Below, piece after piece: positions 46,621 through 57,538 of a stretch of 64,000 bases of DNA. The notes beneath the pieces were generated by a model. It was not told the DNA's origin and did not search any database. It worked only from the letters and a program-made list of their open reading frames with translations. Source of the stretch: Chelonoidis abingdonii (Eukaryota > Chordata > Testudines > Testudinidae). The position numbers were made by a program, and so were the translations under genes. Position 1 is the first letter of the stretch. Every line of letters begins with the position of its first letter. The DNA lies in assembly GCF_003597395.2 (NCBI RefSeq), contig NC_133772.1, positions 143,002,852-143,066,851 on the forward strand. The letters run 5' to 3'.

Positions 46621-46825
46621 ATTTCATCAAGGCTTCCCCTCTGCCCAGCTAATAAATGAATACCTGCTGGAATTAAAGAAAATACATTTTTATTAAATGT
46701 TTTAAGTGGATTAAAAGTGTTTGCTTTTGTATCTCTTCATAGAAAAGTGAATTGGTAGGTAACATTTACAGCAACCTTTAATTACTGCTGTCATTCATTA
46801 TGATTTAACCCATGCATTAGTACAT

Positions 46826-46985
46826 AAGAACAGCCACACTGGGTCAGACCGAAGGTCCATCTAGTCCAGTATCCTGTCTACTGATAGTAGCCAATGCCAG
46901 GTGCCCCAGAGGGAATGAACAGAACAGGTAAACATCAAGTGATCCATCCCTTGTCACTCATTCCCAGTTTCTGGCAAACTGTAAT
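46826..46985 (-). mobile_element. LINE-derived (CR1-like) 3' fragment
   Basis: 'ataagaacagccacactgggtcagaccgaaggtccatctagtccagtatcctgtct', 'ccaatgccaggtgccccagagggaatgaacagaacagg' is a very common reptile repeat that I recall as the 3' end of a CR1-like LINE, in antisense. Confidence 0.75.
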
Positions 46986-48589
46986 CTTTCACAAGCCCAA
47001 CTCACAGGCAAAATCTCAAAAAGAGAAGCACCTATACTTGTCTTTTTCTTTGCAATATCACCATGTGAGCCAATGTCCATACTTTCATCTACTATCCAGA
47101 AACTTCTCTGCACTATTGCTCTCTGAGAAGCAGTCCTTCCATTTTGAACCACTGCTTGGTGGTGGTCCCTTCCTACTGTCATTAGCTTTTATTTATCTAA
47201 ATTGAATCTCAGACCACAGAGAATTGCCTGTTTACTATGTTTTGATTCAAAACAATTTCAGTTGCTTTTGCACCTCCCTCTAGAGGTTACTATAGGTTTT
47301 ATACCTTATACTCCTCTCTTCCTCATCCTCCTGTTCTTCATTTCCTCTACACTTCATTTTTCTTGTAATGAAAAGAAAAGTATTTGTGAATACCTGTGCA
47401 AATAAAAACTACACATTTTGGTTTTCAAAATTCTTTGTGCAAGCATTCCTGAGTGGTGATTCATTCACAGGAATATTTGTAGATGGAGAGTCCCTACTCA
47501 CAGGACTTGTACATGATGTAGCCATCTTGAAATCTGTTTTCTCTCTTCCTGGTTGTAGCCAGTCGACAGCTGGTGTGTCCTATAAAATGATCTATTTCAG
47601 GAATCTACCTCAGATTCATTCAATTGCTGACAGTCTCCTGTTCTCCAGGCCATCAACCCTGCTATAAAGATATGTAGGAAAAGTCATCAACATAACCTGC
47701 CTGTGCAGGGTCATGGAGATGGTATTTATCTCTTAGCGTTGATATTGAGTTCCTGCCCCGAAGAACGTACAATATCATTTATACCAAGTGGGCGGACCAT
47801 GCGTAGCACAACACAGCCCTGATCTTGGCTGAGGTCTCTTAGTGCAATGCGAACAATAATTAGTATGATCCAAGGCCACATTGTGCTAGATGTTTCATAA
47901 ATGCATTCAAAGTCATGTACCTGCCTTGCAAAGATTATAGCCCAGGAAAAGCCAAATCAGATGCAATATTAATATGCATTAAGAGCCTGATCCACAGCCC
48001 ATTAGGAATGGGAGATTTTCCATTTGCATAGTGAGCTTTGGATCAAGTTCTAAACACTGAGCTATAACCAGATATTATCACAAACTAGTGCAAGTCTTCC
48101 CAGTTTAATCTTACAATAATGTCATTTTACTTCATGGAATAAAATGATTGCTGTGATATTTGCTGATAAGTTGCATGAGAGATTTCAACATGGACTGCCT
48201 GGAGCTGCAGAGAATTTCCTGGCCCTGAGGCCATTTCAGCTAATGAGTGGGGAAGAGCACTAGGGCGTATAAACATCTGAGTAAACCCTGTGCTTGCTAT
48301 CAGAGTGTCTTAAACACACAGCTGAGAAATTGGTGAGAGTGTTTCTCAAATAGCCTGTGAATGTTTGCTAATTAGTTTTGCATTAAATGGTGAAGTGTGA
48401 TGTAGGATTTTATGTGATATCTACAATTCCTAGAGAATATGCTCTAGGCATTGTTTTTGGAAAGTTTTCATGGCCTGTACTGTCCAGAAGGTCAAACTTG
48501 AGGATCACAGTGGTTTCTTCTGGTCTTGTAATCTATGCCAAGGTTTCATTGGCTCATTGCCTTTCCAGAGTATTGAGTCTCGCTGGACC
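46986..48589. other. mostly unique sequence
   Basis: Decayed foldback MITE at 47996-48052 ('gcctgatccacagccc...gctttggatcaagttc') and SINE-like scrap near 47865. No gene recognised. Confidence 0.45.
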
Positions 48590-49255
48590 CAAGGTCCACG
48601 CAATACGACTCCATCAGTGGCAGGTAGGGGAACCCAGGCCTGCCCACTGCTCCGGGTTCCAGCCCAGAGACCTTACAACAGGGGCCAGCACATCCCTCTG
48701 CCCGCGCCACTTCCCACAGCCCCCATTGGCCTGGAGTGGTGAACTGCAGCCAGTGGGAGCCGCGATTGCCGCGTCCGCAGGTTCGGCCAGGTAAACAAAC
48801 CGGCCTGGACTGCCAGGGGCTTTCCCTGAACAAGCAGTGGACTGGCTTTGAGAAGCACTGCCCTATAACGCAGCCAAGGGCTGTTTAGACCCCAATCTTG
48901 CTGCTCACTCCCTGGGCTGCTTCCTACAGGCTTTCTTCTCTGCCCTGCTTTCTTCTCTGCCCTACTCTCTTCAGGGTATGGCCTTCCCTGAGGGCCTGGG
49001 TCCTACTCTTTTTTTTTTTCTGGTTATCTCTAGTCCACAAAAGGTGGCTGCAGACTTCCTCACTGCAGGCCTTTCTGTTTCCAGCTTCCTGGCTTTATAA
49101 GAGCCCAGCCCACACCTGCTCAAGTGAGCTTCATCCTCCAATCAGGGGTTGTTCCTCCAGCCTAATCCTCGAAGGTGTGGTTTATCACACCAACTGGCCC
49201 TTTCAGAGCTTCCTTAACCCTTTTATGGTTGGGGTGGGGTGAACACTCCATCACA
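48590..49255 (-). mobile_element. Gypsy-type LTR with nested hAT
   Basis: On the minus strand it starts TGTGATGGAGTG (49255). It has a TATA-like 'gctcttataaagcc' (plus-strand 49092-49105), and its far part reads 'ggaacccggagcagtgggcaggcctgggt', the signature shared with other LTRs here. The 3' boundary is approximate. Confidence 0.65.
48671..48868. mobile_element. hAT-type MITE nested in the LTR
   Basis: The element 'caggggccagc...gagaagcactg' (48679-48860) is flanked by 'ccttacaa' (48671-48678) and 'ccctataa' (48861-48868), an 8-bp duplication with two mismatches. hAT elements make 8-bp duplications and have CAG...CTG ends. The interior 'cccccattggcctggag' is GC-rich. Confidence 0.7.
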
Positions 49256-49959
49256 GGTGGTAAAACCTACCCTAATATGAATAACATCTAGGGAAAATAT
49301 ATTCGTTTCAATCCCATTTCATCTCCTGCTGACCTCGAGCAACTCCCTTATTATCTGCCATGACACTTCTCAGCTCACTCAGTACAGCAAAGACACATGG
49401 CATCCTCTAAGACCTGCTGTTAATCTCACTAGAGGAGAGAGTTCTCAGGCCATAAAACTTGTCTCCACTTGATGGAATCACGACATCACCAAAATATCAG
49501 TTTTAACAGTTACACCATTTTTTAATTAAAAAATGTAAGTTATATCAGTGTGCAGGCAACACTGCAGCCTTTGCTACGTGAAATAATGCCTTTTATAACT
49601 GAACAGTTCCTGGGCTGCCTTGGTGAGAGCAAAGTTATATTCTGAAGACTCAGTCATTTTCAGAAGTGTGTCAAGGACAATTGCTCTGCCTTCAGAATCA
49701 GACACAGCAAAAGGAGCTAAGAGGGGAAAGTCACTTTTTCTTTAGTTCCACATTTCAGATGTGCCCTGGGAATGGCCCACTCTTAAATCACTGGATCCTC
49801 AATGCTCTCCAGTTGAAGGGTGGTAGGGGTGGGTTGCTAAAACTTTTTCTTATGGAAAGATGAAAAGTAGAAATGGATCAAAACCAACATGTTGCATTTC
49901 TACTACTTTGAATTGTTGAGCAAGGGGCTTGGGTGGGATGGGGTGGCAAGATTTGAATC
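49256..49959. other. no gene recognised
   Basis: Unique sequence; no feature recognised. Confidence 0.5.
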
Positions 49960-49964
49960 CATGG

Positions 49965-51093
49965 TGTGATGGGGCCCCTCATAAAGCTTTATGGACTATG
50001 CTGATATATATATTATATATAAACTGGAATATGTTTTATGCTACATATGCCATGTAACATATCTATGTAAAGATTATGATCTACTGAATACAGCCCTCCT
50101 ATTTGTATGCAGGTATCATTTTTGTACTTGAAGTTAGGAATATTGGCTGTACACTTGCATGATTTCTATTGAGAAAGGAATGTGCAAGTTAAATGCCCAG
50201 TCAAAAACCACTTAAGCCAACAATGAACTCAAAGACACCAATGCACTTCAGGGCTGTCCCAGGAATGTGGCTTGGCTGGTAAAAACTGAGTCATGCATGG
50301 ACATGTGGCTTGCCCATGTGACTCCAAAACTCCATCTTGGAGCTGGACTTTGCACAGGAGAGAGGAAGGGGTCTCCACCCACAAGAGTCTATTTAAACCC
50401 CTGGGAGACCCCTCCATTTTGTCTTCAGTTGGCTAAAGAGAGAGCGCTACCTGAAAGAAACTTGGAACAAAGGACAGTGATTACAGGGGGTGTGAGTGAT
50501 TGCTGCACCCAGACTAGAAGGAGACTAGTCTGTAAAAGGAAGCTTACTGGATGAGTTTTTTCTGTATTCAGTTTCTTAGACGTAGACTTGCATGTTCTAT
50601 TTTGTTTTGCTTGGTAATTCACTTTGTTCTGTCTGTTACTACTTGGAACCACTTAAATCCTACTTTCTGTACTTAAAATCACTTTTTACTCATTAATTAA
50701 CCCAAAGAATATATTAGCCCCCCCCCCCAGGTATTAACAGCTGTGCATCTCTCTCTATCGGTGTTCTAGAGAGCGAACAATTTATCAGTTTACAGTGTAT
50801 AAGCTTTATACAGGGTAAAACAAATTTATTTGGGGTTTGGATGCCATTGGGAGTTGGGCATCTGAGTGTTAAAGACAGGAGCACTTCTGTTAGCTGCTTT
50901 CAGTTTAAGCCTACAGCTGTTAGGGGACGTGGTTCAGATCTGGGTCTGGGTTTGCAGCAGGCTAGCGGGTCTGGCTCAAACCAGGCAGGGCACTGAAGTC
51001 CCAAGCTGCCAGGGCAGGACAGCAGGGGCAGAAATAGTTTTAGCACATTGGTTGGCAGCTCCCAAGGAGGTTTCTGTGATCCAACCCGTCACA
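49965..51093 (+). mobile_element. solo ERV-type LTR
   Basis: Starts TGTGATGGGGCCC and ends 'gatccaacccgtcaca' (51093). It contains 'ccatcttggagctggactttgcacagg', a TATA-like 'ctatttaaacccctggg' (50387-50403) and 'aaatcctactttctgtacttaaaatcact', matching a common turtle LTR. Flanking pentamers 'catgg' (49960-49964) and 'cgtgg' (51094-51098) differ at one base, as an old duplication would. No internal coding region is attached. Confidence 0.8.
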
Positions 51094-51235
51094 CGTGGAT
51101 CCAGACGCATACCTGAAATTTTTGTAGATTGGAGCCAAAACTGGAAGCTGCCTGTTTTTCCAGTTCCATCTTGCAGTGACCAAACTTTCCAAAGCATTTG
51201 TTTTTGTGAGATGGTTTTTCTGGAGTTCTTGGCAG

Positions 51236-51365
51236 TGCTGTAGCCAGGTTCGTCCCAGGATATGAGAGACAAGGTGAGTGAGGTAATAGCTTTTACTGGA
51301 CAAACTTCTGTTGATGGAATGTACATGCTTTCAAGCTACACAGAGCTCTCTTTCAGGTCTGGGGA
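51236..51365 (-). mobile_element. Penelope-like 3' tail fragment
   Basis: 'gctgtagccaggttcgtcccaggatatgagagacaaggtgagtgaggtaatagcttttactggacaaacttctgttg' through 'cacagagctctctttcaggtctgggg' is the complete antisense tail. Confidence 0.85.
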
Positions 51366-51675
51366 AGGAAGCAGAGTGTCTGAGCCAAATATAAAGTACA
51401 GGGTTTCTCAACCAGTCAAAATGCCAAACACAGATTCATAGATTTTTAAGGCCTGAAGGTGCCGAATGACCATCTTCTCCATCCTCCTCCACTATTACCC
51501 CTTCCCTACGCACTCAAATATGTCTGTTCTCGTCATTGCCTGATGTGGATTCTCAGGGCGAGGTTCAGGTTTGTTTCTCCTTAAAGCTCCATATGAAGTT
51601 TGGTGTTTTAGAAATTTATCATTGATAATATTAGTGGCTATTTGTAGCAAGATACACTGGCAAGAGCAAATGCCC
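51366..51675. other. no gene recognised
   Basis: Contains 'cacagattcatagatttttaaggcctgaaggtgcc' near 51430, a short CR1-tail-like scrap. Otherwise unique. Confidence 0.5.
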
Positions 51676-51678
51676 TAG

Positions 51679-52221
51679 TAGAGTATTTCTCAACCAGGGG
51701 TACACAGAGGCCTTCCAGGGGTACTCAGCTCATCTAGATCAGTGTCTGCCAACCTAAAGATTGCAGCCCCCTGAGCGGGGGTGTGTGTGTGTGTGTGTGT
51801 CACAGGACAAGGTTAGGAGGGGTCACAGTGCAGAGCTGGCATTGGGGGAGATAAGCAGGGCAATTTCCCAGGGCCCCACACTGCAGAAGGTGCTGTGAAG
51901 CTAAATTACATGCTTCAGTCCTGGGTGGCCAGGCTTCAACTCAGCCCTGCCGCCTGGGACTCAGGCTTCAGACAAGGCTCGCAAGTGAATAACAGGCCCA
52001 GGTATTACACCGAAATGTAAATACAATATTTGTTACAATCGATATATTTTATAATGGTAAAAATAAGCAGTTTCTCAATGTAATGTGGAGTGACACTTTT
52101 TTATATTTTTACATCTGATTTTATAAGCAAGTAGTTTTTAAGTGAGGTGAAAATTGTTGTATGCAAGACAAATCAGACTCCTGAAAGAAGTACAGTAGTG
52201 TGGAAAGGTTGAGAACCACTG
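51679..52221. mobile_element. hAT-type element with nested fragment and (GT)n
   Basis: Left end 'gagtatttctcaaccagggg' and right end 'ggttgagaaccactg' are inverted hAT-style ends. The interior 'gcaagtagtttttaagtgaggtgaaa' and 'gacaaatcagactcctgaaag' match a common amniote hAT repeat. A second piece ('gtctgccaacctaaag...') and a (GT)10 (51781-51800) are inserted in its left half. Confidence 0.75.
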
Positions 52222-54377
52222 GTCTAGCATATACCTAATTTAAAAAGCCTATGTGCTATAATATTCAATATGATGTGCAGGGCTCCATCAAAGCATGTGG
52301 AGAAGCAGATACGCAGACATTACCACCAAATATAAAATGTCTCCTGTATATCAGTGACTATAGAGAAGAACAAATTATTTGGAATTCCTCTACTTTGTCA
52401 CCAGTTCAGCAAAGTACATAAACACGAGCCTCATCTTGAGCACTGTAGTGCTGTTAATTTTTTTAAGCACTCGAGTAGCCTTATTGAAGGTACGAACACT
52501 CCTATACACCTTGCTGAATTGAGGTGATAATCCTAACGTTACATTTATTCCAGATTGGACGTAGAAAATGTGGCTTCTTTGAAGTAACTGAAAGATGGGG
52601 CTAAAACACTGACTTTTACAAATGGAGGTTTGAATTCCAACCGTGCAGAGGTTAATAGGCAGCTGCTGTTTCATGATATGCATGTTGTATCCTTAGATAC
52701 CAGCGAAGCTCTGTAGGATTCAGATTTCTGGTTCAAAATCCTCGGTGTTCAGGAATTATGGCTTTACTCAAAGATAAAAACAAAAATCCATTTACAAATC
52801 AAGACACATATCCAAATCACGCTAAATGTCCCCCAAATCTCGATATAATATTGTATGTACAATAGGACTTTGTGACTTTGCCACTTTCTTTTCGGAGTGA
52901 AATGGTGAAGACCATGGGAATGTTTTAAATATGTAGACTTGGCAGGTAGACTGTTTTGAATTCTTTTTCATTTTCTAGCCCTGAGTGATGTGATTATATA
53001 ATTGCCTGCCAGTTCAAGCAGAATGACCTTTCAGAGTGAACAGCCAGGAATAAAGATGATGCATGTCACTTAAGAATCAGTTCCCATTTTTAAATATCAT
53101 GCTGTAGTGAAAGGGGAGATGTGGGGGATCCAGTGCTGTTAGGTACCATCTGCGCAAAAATTGGTGCAATTCCAGTGAGCATACACATTTATAGTCAGTC
53201 CTTGAATAAGAAATCCCATTGATAACTGTTCACATGAATCTGCATAGCCAAGGATTAGTAAACAAAGTTAATATTCATTTTCTGGTACATCGTGTGTCTG
53301 TCTCTCTTTCCTGCACTTGAGTTAACCTGACAGTGTCTTTATGATAAAAAGGCAGATTTTTCCTCCTCCTTTTCGCTGAATAAATGGAACTGAAAGCCAG
53401 TGGAGCTTGATTACTTTGAGCCCCTGTATGTACATGTCATATTGTACTCTCCAGTAGAAGTTAAAATGCTAAGTCTGTCAGATATTTCCCCCAGGAGGTC
53501 AAAGTGGGATGCTGGCTAAAACTTGGCCTCTCCCTAAAATAACAGAGTAGGATAATATTTCTTTAAGGTTGACTTTTTTTTCTTCTCTCATGATGATGGA
53601 ATGGACTTCTTATTAGCACAAATTATTTTGTGAGTTTTCTAAATGCGTTGGCTGGAACTGGAATTTCTGCTTTAGGCAGACAGCTAAGAGGATAGAGAAG
53701 GCAACATCTGTGAAAGTCATTCTGACCAGATGGGTTCTGGTCAGGATGCTACTTATCCAACAATGCAACTTTGCATTAGGCAGTGTTTTTTAACACTCCA
53801 TGTTTCCTGGACCGGTGTCAGTTTCACTAGAGGGTTCTTCAATACTCGTAGGGAATTTTGGCATTTTGATTTTTTTTAGTAAATTTTCCAAGGGCTCAAT
53901 TGGCTTCAGTGGGACAGTCCCATGAGGAAGTACTCACCATTGTGGGTGAGGATTGCAAAATCTAGCCCTAAGCAAATAGCATGTGCTGGATCTACTAAAG
54001 TATTTCTTTTCTGCATTACTGCAGGTGAAAATTCTTTAGGGCAGGGCGCTGACTTGGCTGCAGTTCCCCGTTACATCAGCTGCTAAAGAGAACACACTGC
54101 AGGGGCCTCCATGTTTACAAAACCCCTTTTTGGTATCTAGGAATTGTTTGATATATTGATAGTCCAGATCAACACGCGTAGGTGAATGGGAGGGCTTAAA
54201 AAGCACAGTACTGTTTGTGTATCCAGTAGTGGTGATCCTATGGAAATGAGTAATGTTTAAAATTATACTGAGGTAATGCATAGAGGGCAACCAATGAAGC
54301 TTCATTCCTTGTTTCAGTAGGTTCAGTGCAGATTTACATGAGACCAAATTATTCTCTGGAATGACTCCACTTGCTGC
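52222..54377. other. unique sequence, possible conserved noncoding DNA
   Basis: No gene recognised. 53325-53420 is repeat-free and has a motif-dense look ('tttatgataaaaaggcag', 'cgctgaataaatggaactgaaagcc'). A decayed MITE lies near 53890-53965. Confidence 0.4.
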
Positions 54378-54501
54378 TTTAGTGTAGGGTGACCAGACAG
54401 CAAATGTGAAAAATCGGGATGGGGTGGAGGGTAATAAGAGCCTATATAAGAAAAAGACCCAAAAATCAAGACTGTCCCTATAAAATCGGGACATTTAGTG
54501 T
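54378..54501. mobile_element. short hAT-type MITE with 8-bp duplication
   Basis: 'tttagtgt' at 54378-54385 and again at 54494-54501 flank 'agggtgaccagacagc...aaaatcgggaca'. The body matches a common turtle hAT MITE ('aagacccaaaaatc', 'gtccctataaaatcggga'), but the right inverted end is absent. Confidence 0.75.
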
Positions 54502-54975
54502 TACATCAGCAGAGATTTTGGCCCATGAAATGTAAATTACCAATAGTTCTCTGAGTGGTGAAAGATTTTCTTTCACTGAACAATTCAGGAGAAGTACAGT
54601 CTGGCATCTTCTACCACATGATCTACAATTCTATCAAATGACATTTTAAAATCCGTGCATACTGAGGACCTGTATCTGACACACTGATCCTAGTGGGCCT
54701 GGGAATTATATTATTAACTACAGAATTCACATTAACCAGGAACCAGGGCTAATGTATCATAATTCCTATTCAAAGGATGATTTTGGATTTTGTAAATCTG
54801 CTTTAGGCATAAATTAATCCTTCCTTTCCAGATAGGAATGACGTCAAATCAGCACCTTTGTTTTTTGTCTAGCATTGAACAATGCCTCTTAGCATCGTGA
54901 AGACAAAGTGTCGTATCTGCATTCTTTTTCACTGTTGATCTCTGAAAGAATTTTGCCGGGGCTCTATCCCTTAAC
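54502..54975. other. no gene recognised
   Basis: Unique spacer; no feature recognised. Confidence 0.5.
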
Positions 54976-54977
54976 TA

Positions 54978-55494
54978 GAGCTGGTGGGAAATTTTCCCAT
55001 AAAAGACTCGTATCTGGTTTGACAAATTTCTGTAGAGTTGCAGACAAGTCTGTGTCAGAACCTAATAAGGTTGCTGAGAGCACCAGGATTTCCTGGGCCC
55101 GAGACTATAGGTCCACTCCCACCATGACAAGGCTTCCAGGTTCCCTGCATGGGGCCAGGCACCTGGAAATCCTTATACACGCTTCTGTGGTCTGTGGCTC
55201 CAGGGCAGTCCCACCACGTGGATTGCCCCAGGACTGGGGACCTGAGGCCTTGCAGACTGGAGGGGAGTGGTGAAACTGACAATCATGTCAGTTTTAGTCT
55301 GCTGCTGCTGAGGTCTCAGGAAGCACATTTGATTTCAGAAACATCATGTTAAGTGTTTCTGAAACATTTTAGTTTTTTTAATTTCTATTTCACGGGAAAT
55401 TTTTTAATATATTTGATTTCATTCCAAATTGGGCCAAAATCAAATTTCAGTGTCAGTTTCCCAAGAACTTTAAATGCCAAGTTTTGGCCAGCTC
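54978..55494. mobile_element. DNA transposon remnant with GAGCTGG ends and TA flanks
   Basis: 'ta|gagctggtgggaaa' at the left and 'gttttggccagctc|ta' at the right. TA on both sides suggests a TA duplication. The middle (about 55050-55330) differs in composition, being GC-rich, and may be a secondary insertion or the core of a longer parent. Confidence 0.65.
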
Positions 55495-55956
55495 TACTAT
55501 GGCTCTCTACAGGGACTCTGGGACAAGAAGCCTGTTTAGCAAGCTTAAATTGTCAAAAGAAATAAAGTTTTACTAGTCTATAGCATTTCTTTTGTCTAAA
55601 TTAATGTTTGTACACACACTGCTTTGTAACTATAAAATGCTATAAACTGTAAGCGCTAAATATAATTGTACAGCTTTCATGTAATTCTCCATTTGCAAAG
55701 AAAAGACTGGAAAGATTTCAATATTTTCAGCTACCATCTTGGCAAAGAAAATTAATGGCAATGAATTCTATTAACGACTGGACAGAAATCAATAGATACT
55801 TTTTTTAAAAGTTGACTAGACACTTTGGATCACATTTTCTTCTCACTAATATAGATTTGACACTTCTGTACTCAACTGACTTGAATGGAGTTACTCTTTG
55901 TACCAGTGTAAGATTTTAAAATGGTTCCTTTAAAAGACAGATATTGCCACATATAG
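55495..55956. other. no gene recognised
   Basis: Unique AT-rich spacer. Confidence 0.5.
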
Positions 55957-56097
55957 TCTGAGTTCTGAAGAAGAGCTCAGTGTAAGCTCAAAAGCTTGTC
56001 TCTCTCCAACAGACGTTGGTCCAATAAAAGATATTACCTCATCAACCTTGCCTGTCTAATATCCTGGGACCAACATGGCCACAGCTATACTGTATAC
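55957..56097 (+). mobile_element. Penelope-like 3' tail fragment
   Basis: 'gttctgaagaagagctcagtgtaagctcaaaagcttgtctctctccaacagacgttggtccaataaaagatattacctc' ending 'atatcctgggaccaacatggccac' is the sense tail, the best-preserved copy in the window. Confidence 0.9.
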
Positions 56098-56222
56098 AGG
56101 AGTTTAAATAGCTCTTTTAGCTGGACGCATTGTGTGCATTTCTTCCTGAACAGACCTGCAGTTCATATTTGTAAGCCTTATGAGCCTATGAAATGCCCTG
56201 GAAGCATGTCTTGTTTGTTTAC

Positions 56223-56913
56223 ATGCTAACTAGGGTTGCCAGGCATTGGGTTTTCGACTGGAACACCTGATCGAAAAAGGACCCTGGCGGCTCTGGTCAG
56301 CATAAGTCCAGTTGACCACAGTGTCTGGCTTTGTGCAGCTTCCAGAAGCGGCCGTCATTTCCGGCTCCTACGTGCAGGGGCAACCAGGAGGGCTCCATGT
56401 GCTGCCTGTGCCCCAAGTGCCAGGCATGGCATCTGCAGACAGTGGCAGCATGCAGAACTGTCTGTCTGTGCCTCTGCCTAGGAGCCAGAGAGACATGCTG
56501 GCTGCTTCCCAGGAGCCACTTGAGGGTAAGTGCCACCAGGAGCCTGCATCCCTTGCCCCTCCCACACCCTAACCCCCTGCCCCAGCTCCCAGCCGCCTCC
56601 TGCACCCTGAACCCTCATTTCTGGCCCCAACCCAGGCCCACACCCCAATCCCCTGCCACAACATGGAGCCCCCTGCCACACTCTGAACCCCTCATCCCTG
56701 GACCCACTACAGAGCCCACGTCCCCAGCTGGACTCCTCATCCTCACGTGCACCCCAACCCCCTGCCCCAGCTTGGTGAAAGTGAGCGAGGGTGGAGGAGA
56801 GCAAGTGATGGAGGGAGAGGGGATGGAATGATCAGGGGCAGGGCTTCAGAGAAGGGGTGGAGCAAGGGTGTTTGGTTTTATGCAATCAGAAAGTTGGCAG
56901 CCCTAATGCTAAC
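56223..56913. mobile_element. hAT-type nonautonomous element, perfect 8-bp duplication
   Basis: 'atgctaac' at 56223-56230 and 56906-56913 is a perfect 8-bp duplication. Between them the element runs 'tagggttgccaggc' ... 'agttggcagcccta', inverted ends of hAT type. The GC-rich interior produces long overlapping ORFs on both strands (up to 166 codons) that resemble no protein. Confidence 0.9.
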
Positions 56914-57466
56914 TGAGGTTTCTGATTTGCTGGTACTATGGGGAGATCCTCTGGACAGAAATGGTTTGAAGAATGTGAAAAAGCTCTTAACATAGCTATT
57001 TCCAGAAGCCTGCTGGAAGGTCTGTTTGCCTACTAGTCCTGTTGAAAGGACTTCTTCCATTAATGAAATGGGTTTAATGGCCAGTTGTATCATAGTTTAG
57101 GGAATTGTATGCCCACAAGGTAACTTTCATCAGGACAGCATTCCTACTGGTACTGTAGGTTGGGTATTTTTCAGGGAATGCTCTATTTCCATGCCAGTTT
57201 ATTTTGACTGTTTCAAAGACTTCAGCAGCATAAAGCTATCTCATGCATTCCCTGGGTTTAGTGCTATCTTATATAAATGTTCATGTATTGATTTACAGCC
57301 CAGCCTTGGATTCCCCGTTTCTGATGTCTCTTTCTTAATGTTCCCTTTGTTACGATAGTAGAAAAGAACTATCATTTCTTATGTCCTGTTGTTCTAAATA
57401 CCTGCATGAATATACGACAAATGCAAATGAAGAACAGTGCTTGCTCATCAACTCACAAGAATGCCA
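56914..57466. other. no gene recognised
   Basis: Unique sequence; no feature recognised. Confidence 0.5.
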
Positions 57467-57538
57467 GGGCCTGATCCAAAACTCTTTTGGAATCCACGAA
57501 ACATTTCCATTGACTTGAATGGGCTTTGGATCAGGCCT
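57467..57538. mobile_element. compact foldback MITE, perfect 13-bp ends
   Basis: 'ggcctgatccaaa' at 57468-57480 and 'tttggatcaggcc' at 57525-57537 are perfect inverted repeats. The 'ccattgacttgaatgggc' interior matches a common reptile MITE. Confidence 0.85.

Noticed and set aside
50718..50730. C-run and nearby G-run (27052-27063) as quadruplex elements
   Set aside because: Simple homopolymers without spaced tracts; more likely slippage sites.
54036..54494. 152-codon minus-strand ORF
   Set aside because: Runs into the hAT MITE at its 5' end and shows no domain.
56297..56831. Several overlapping ORFs of up to 166 codons on both strands
   Set aside because: They fall in the GC-rich, low-stop interior of a hAT element; composition is Pro/Ser/Thr-rich and resembles no protein.
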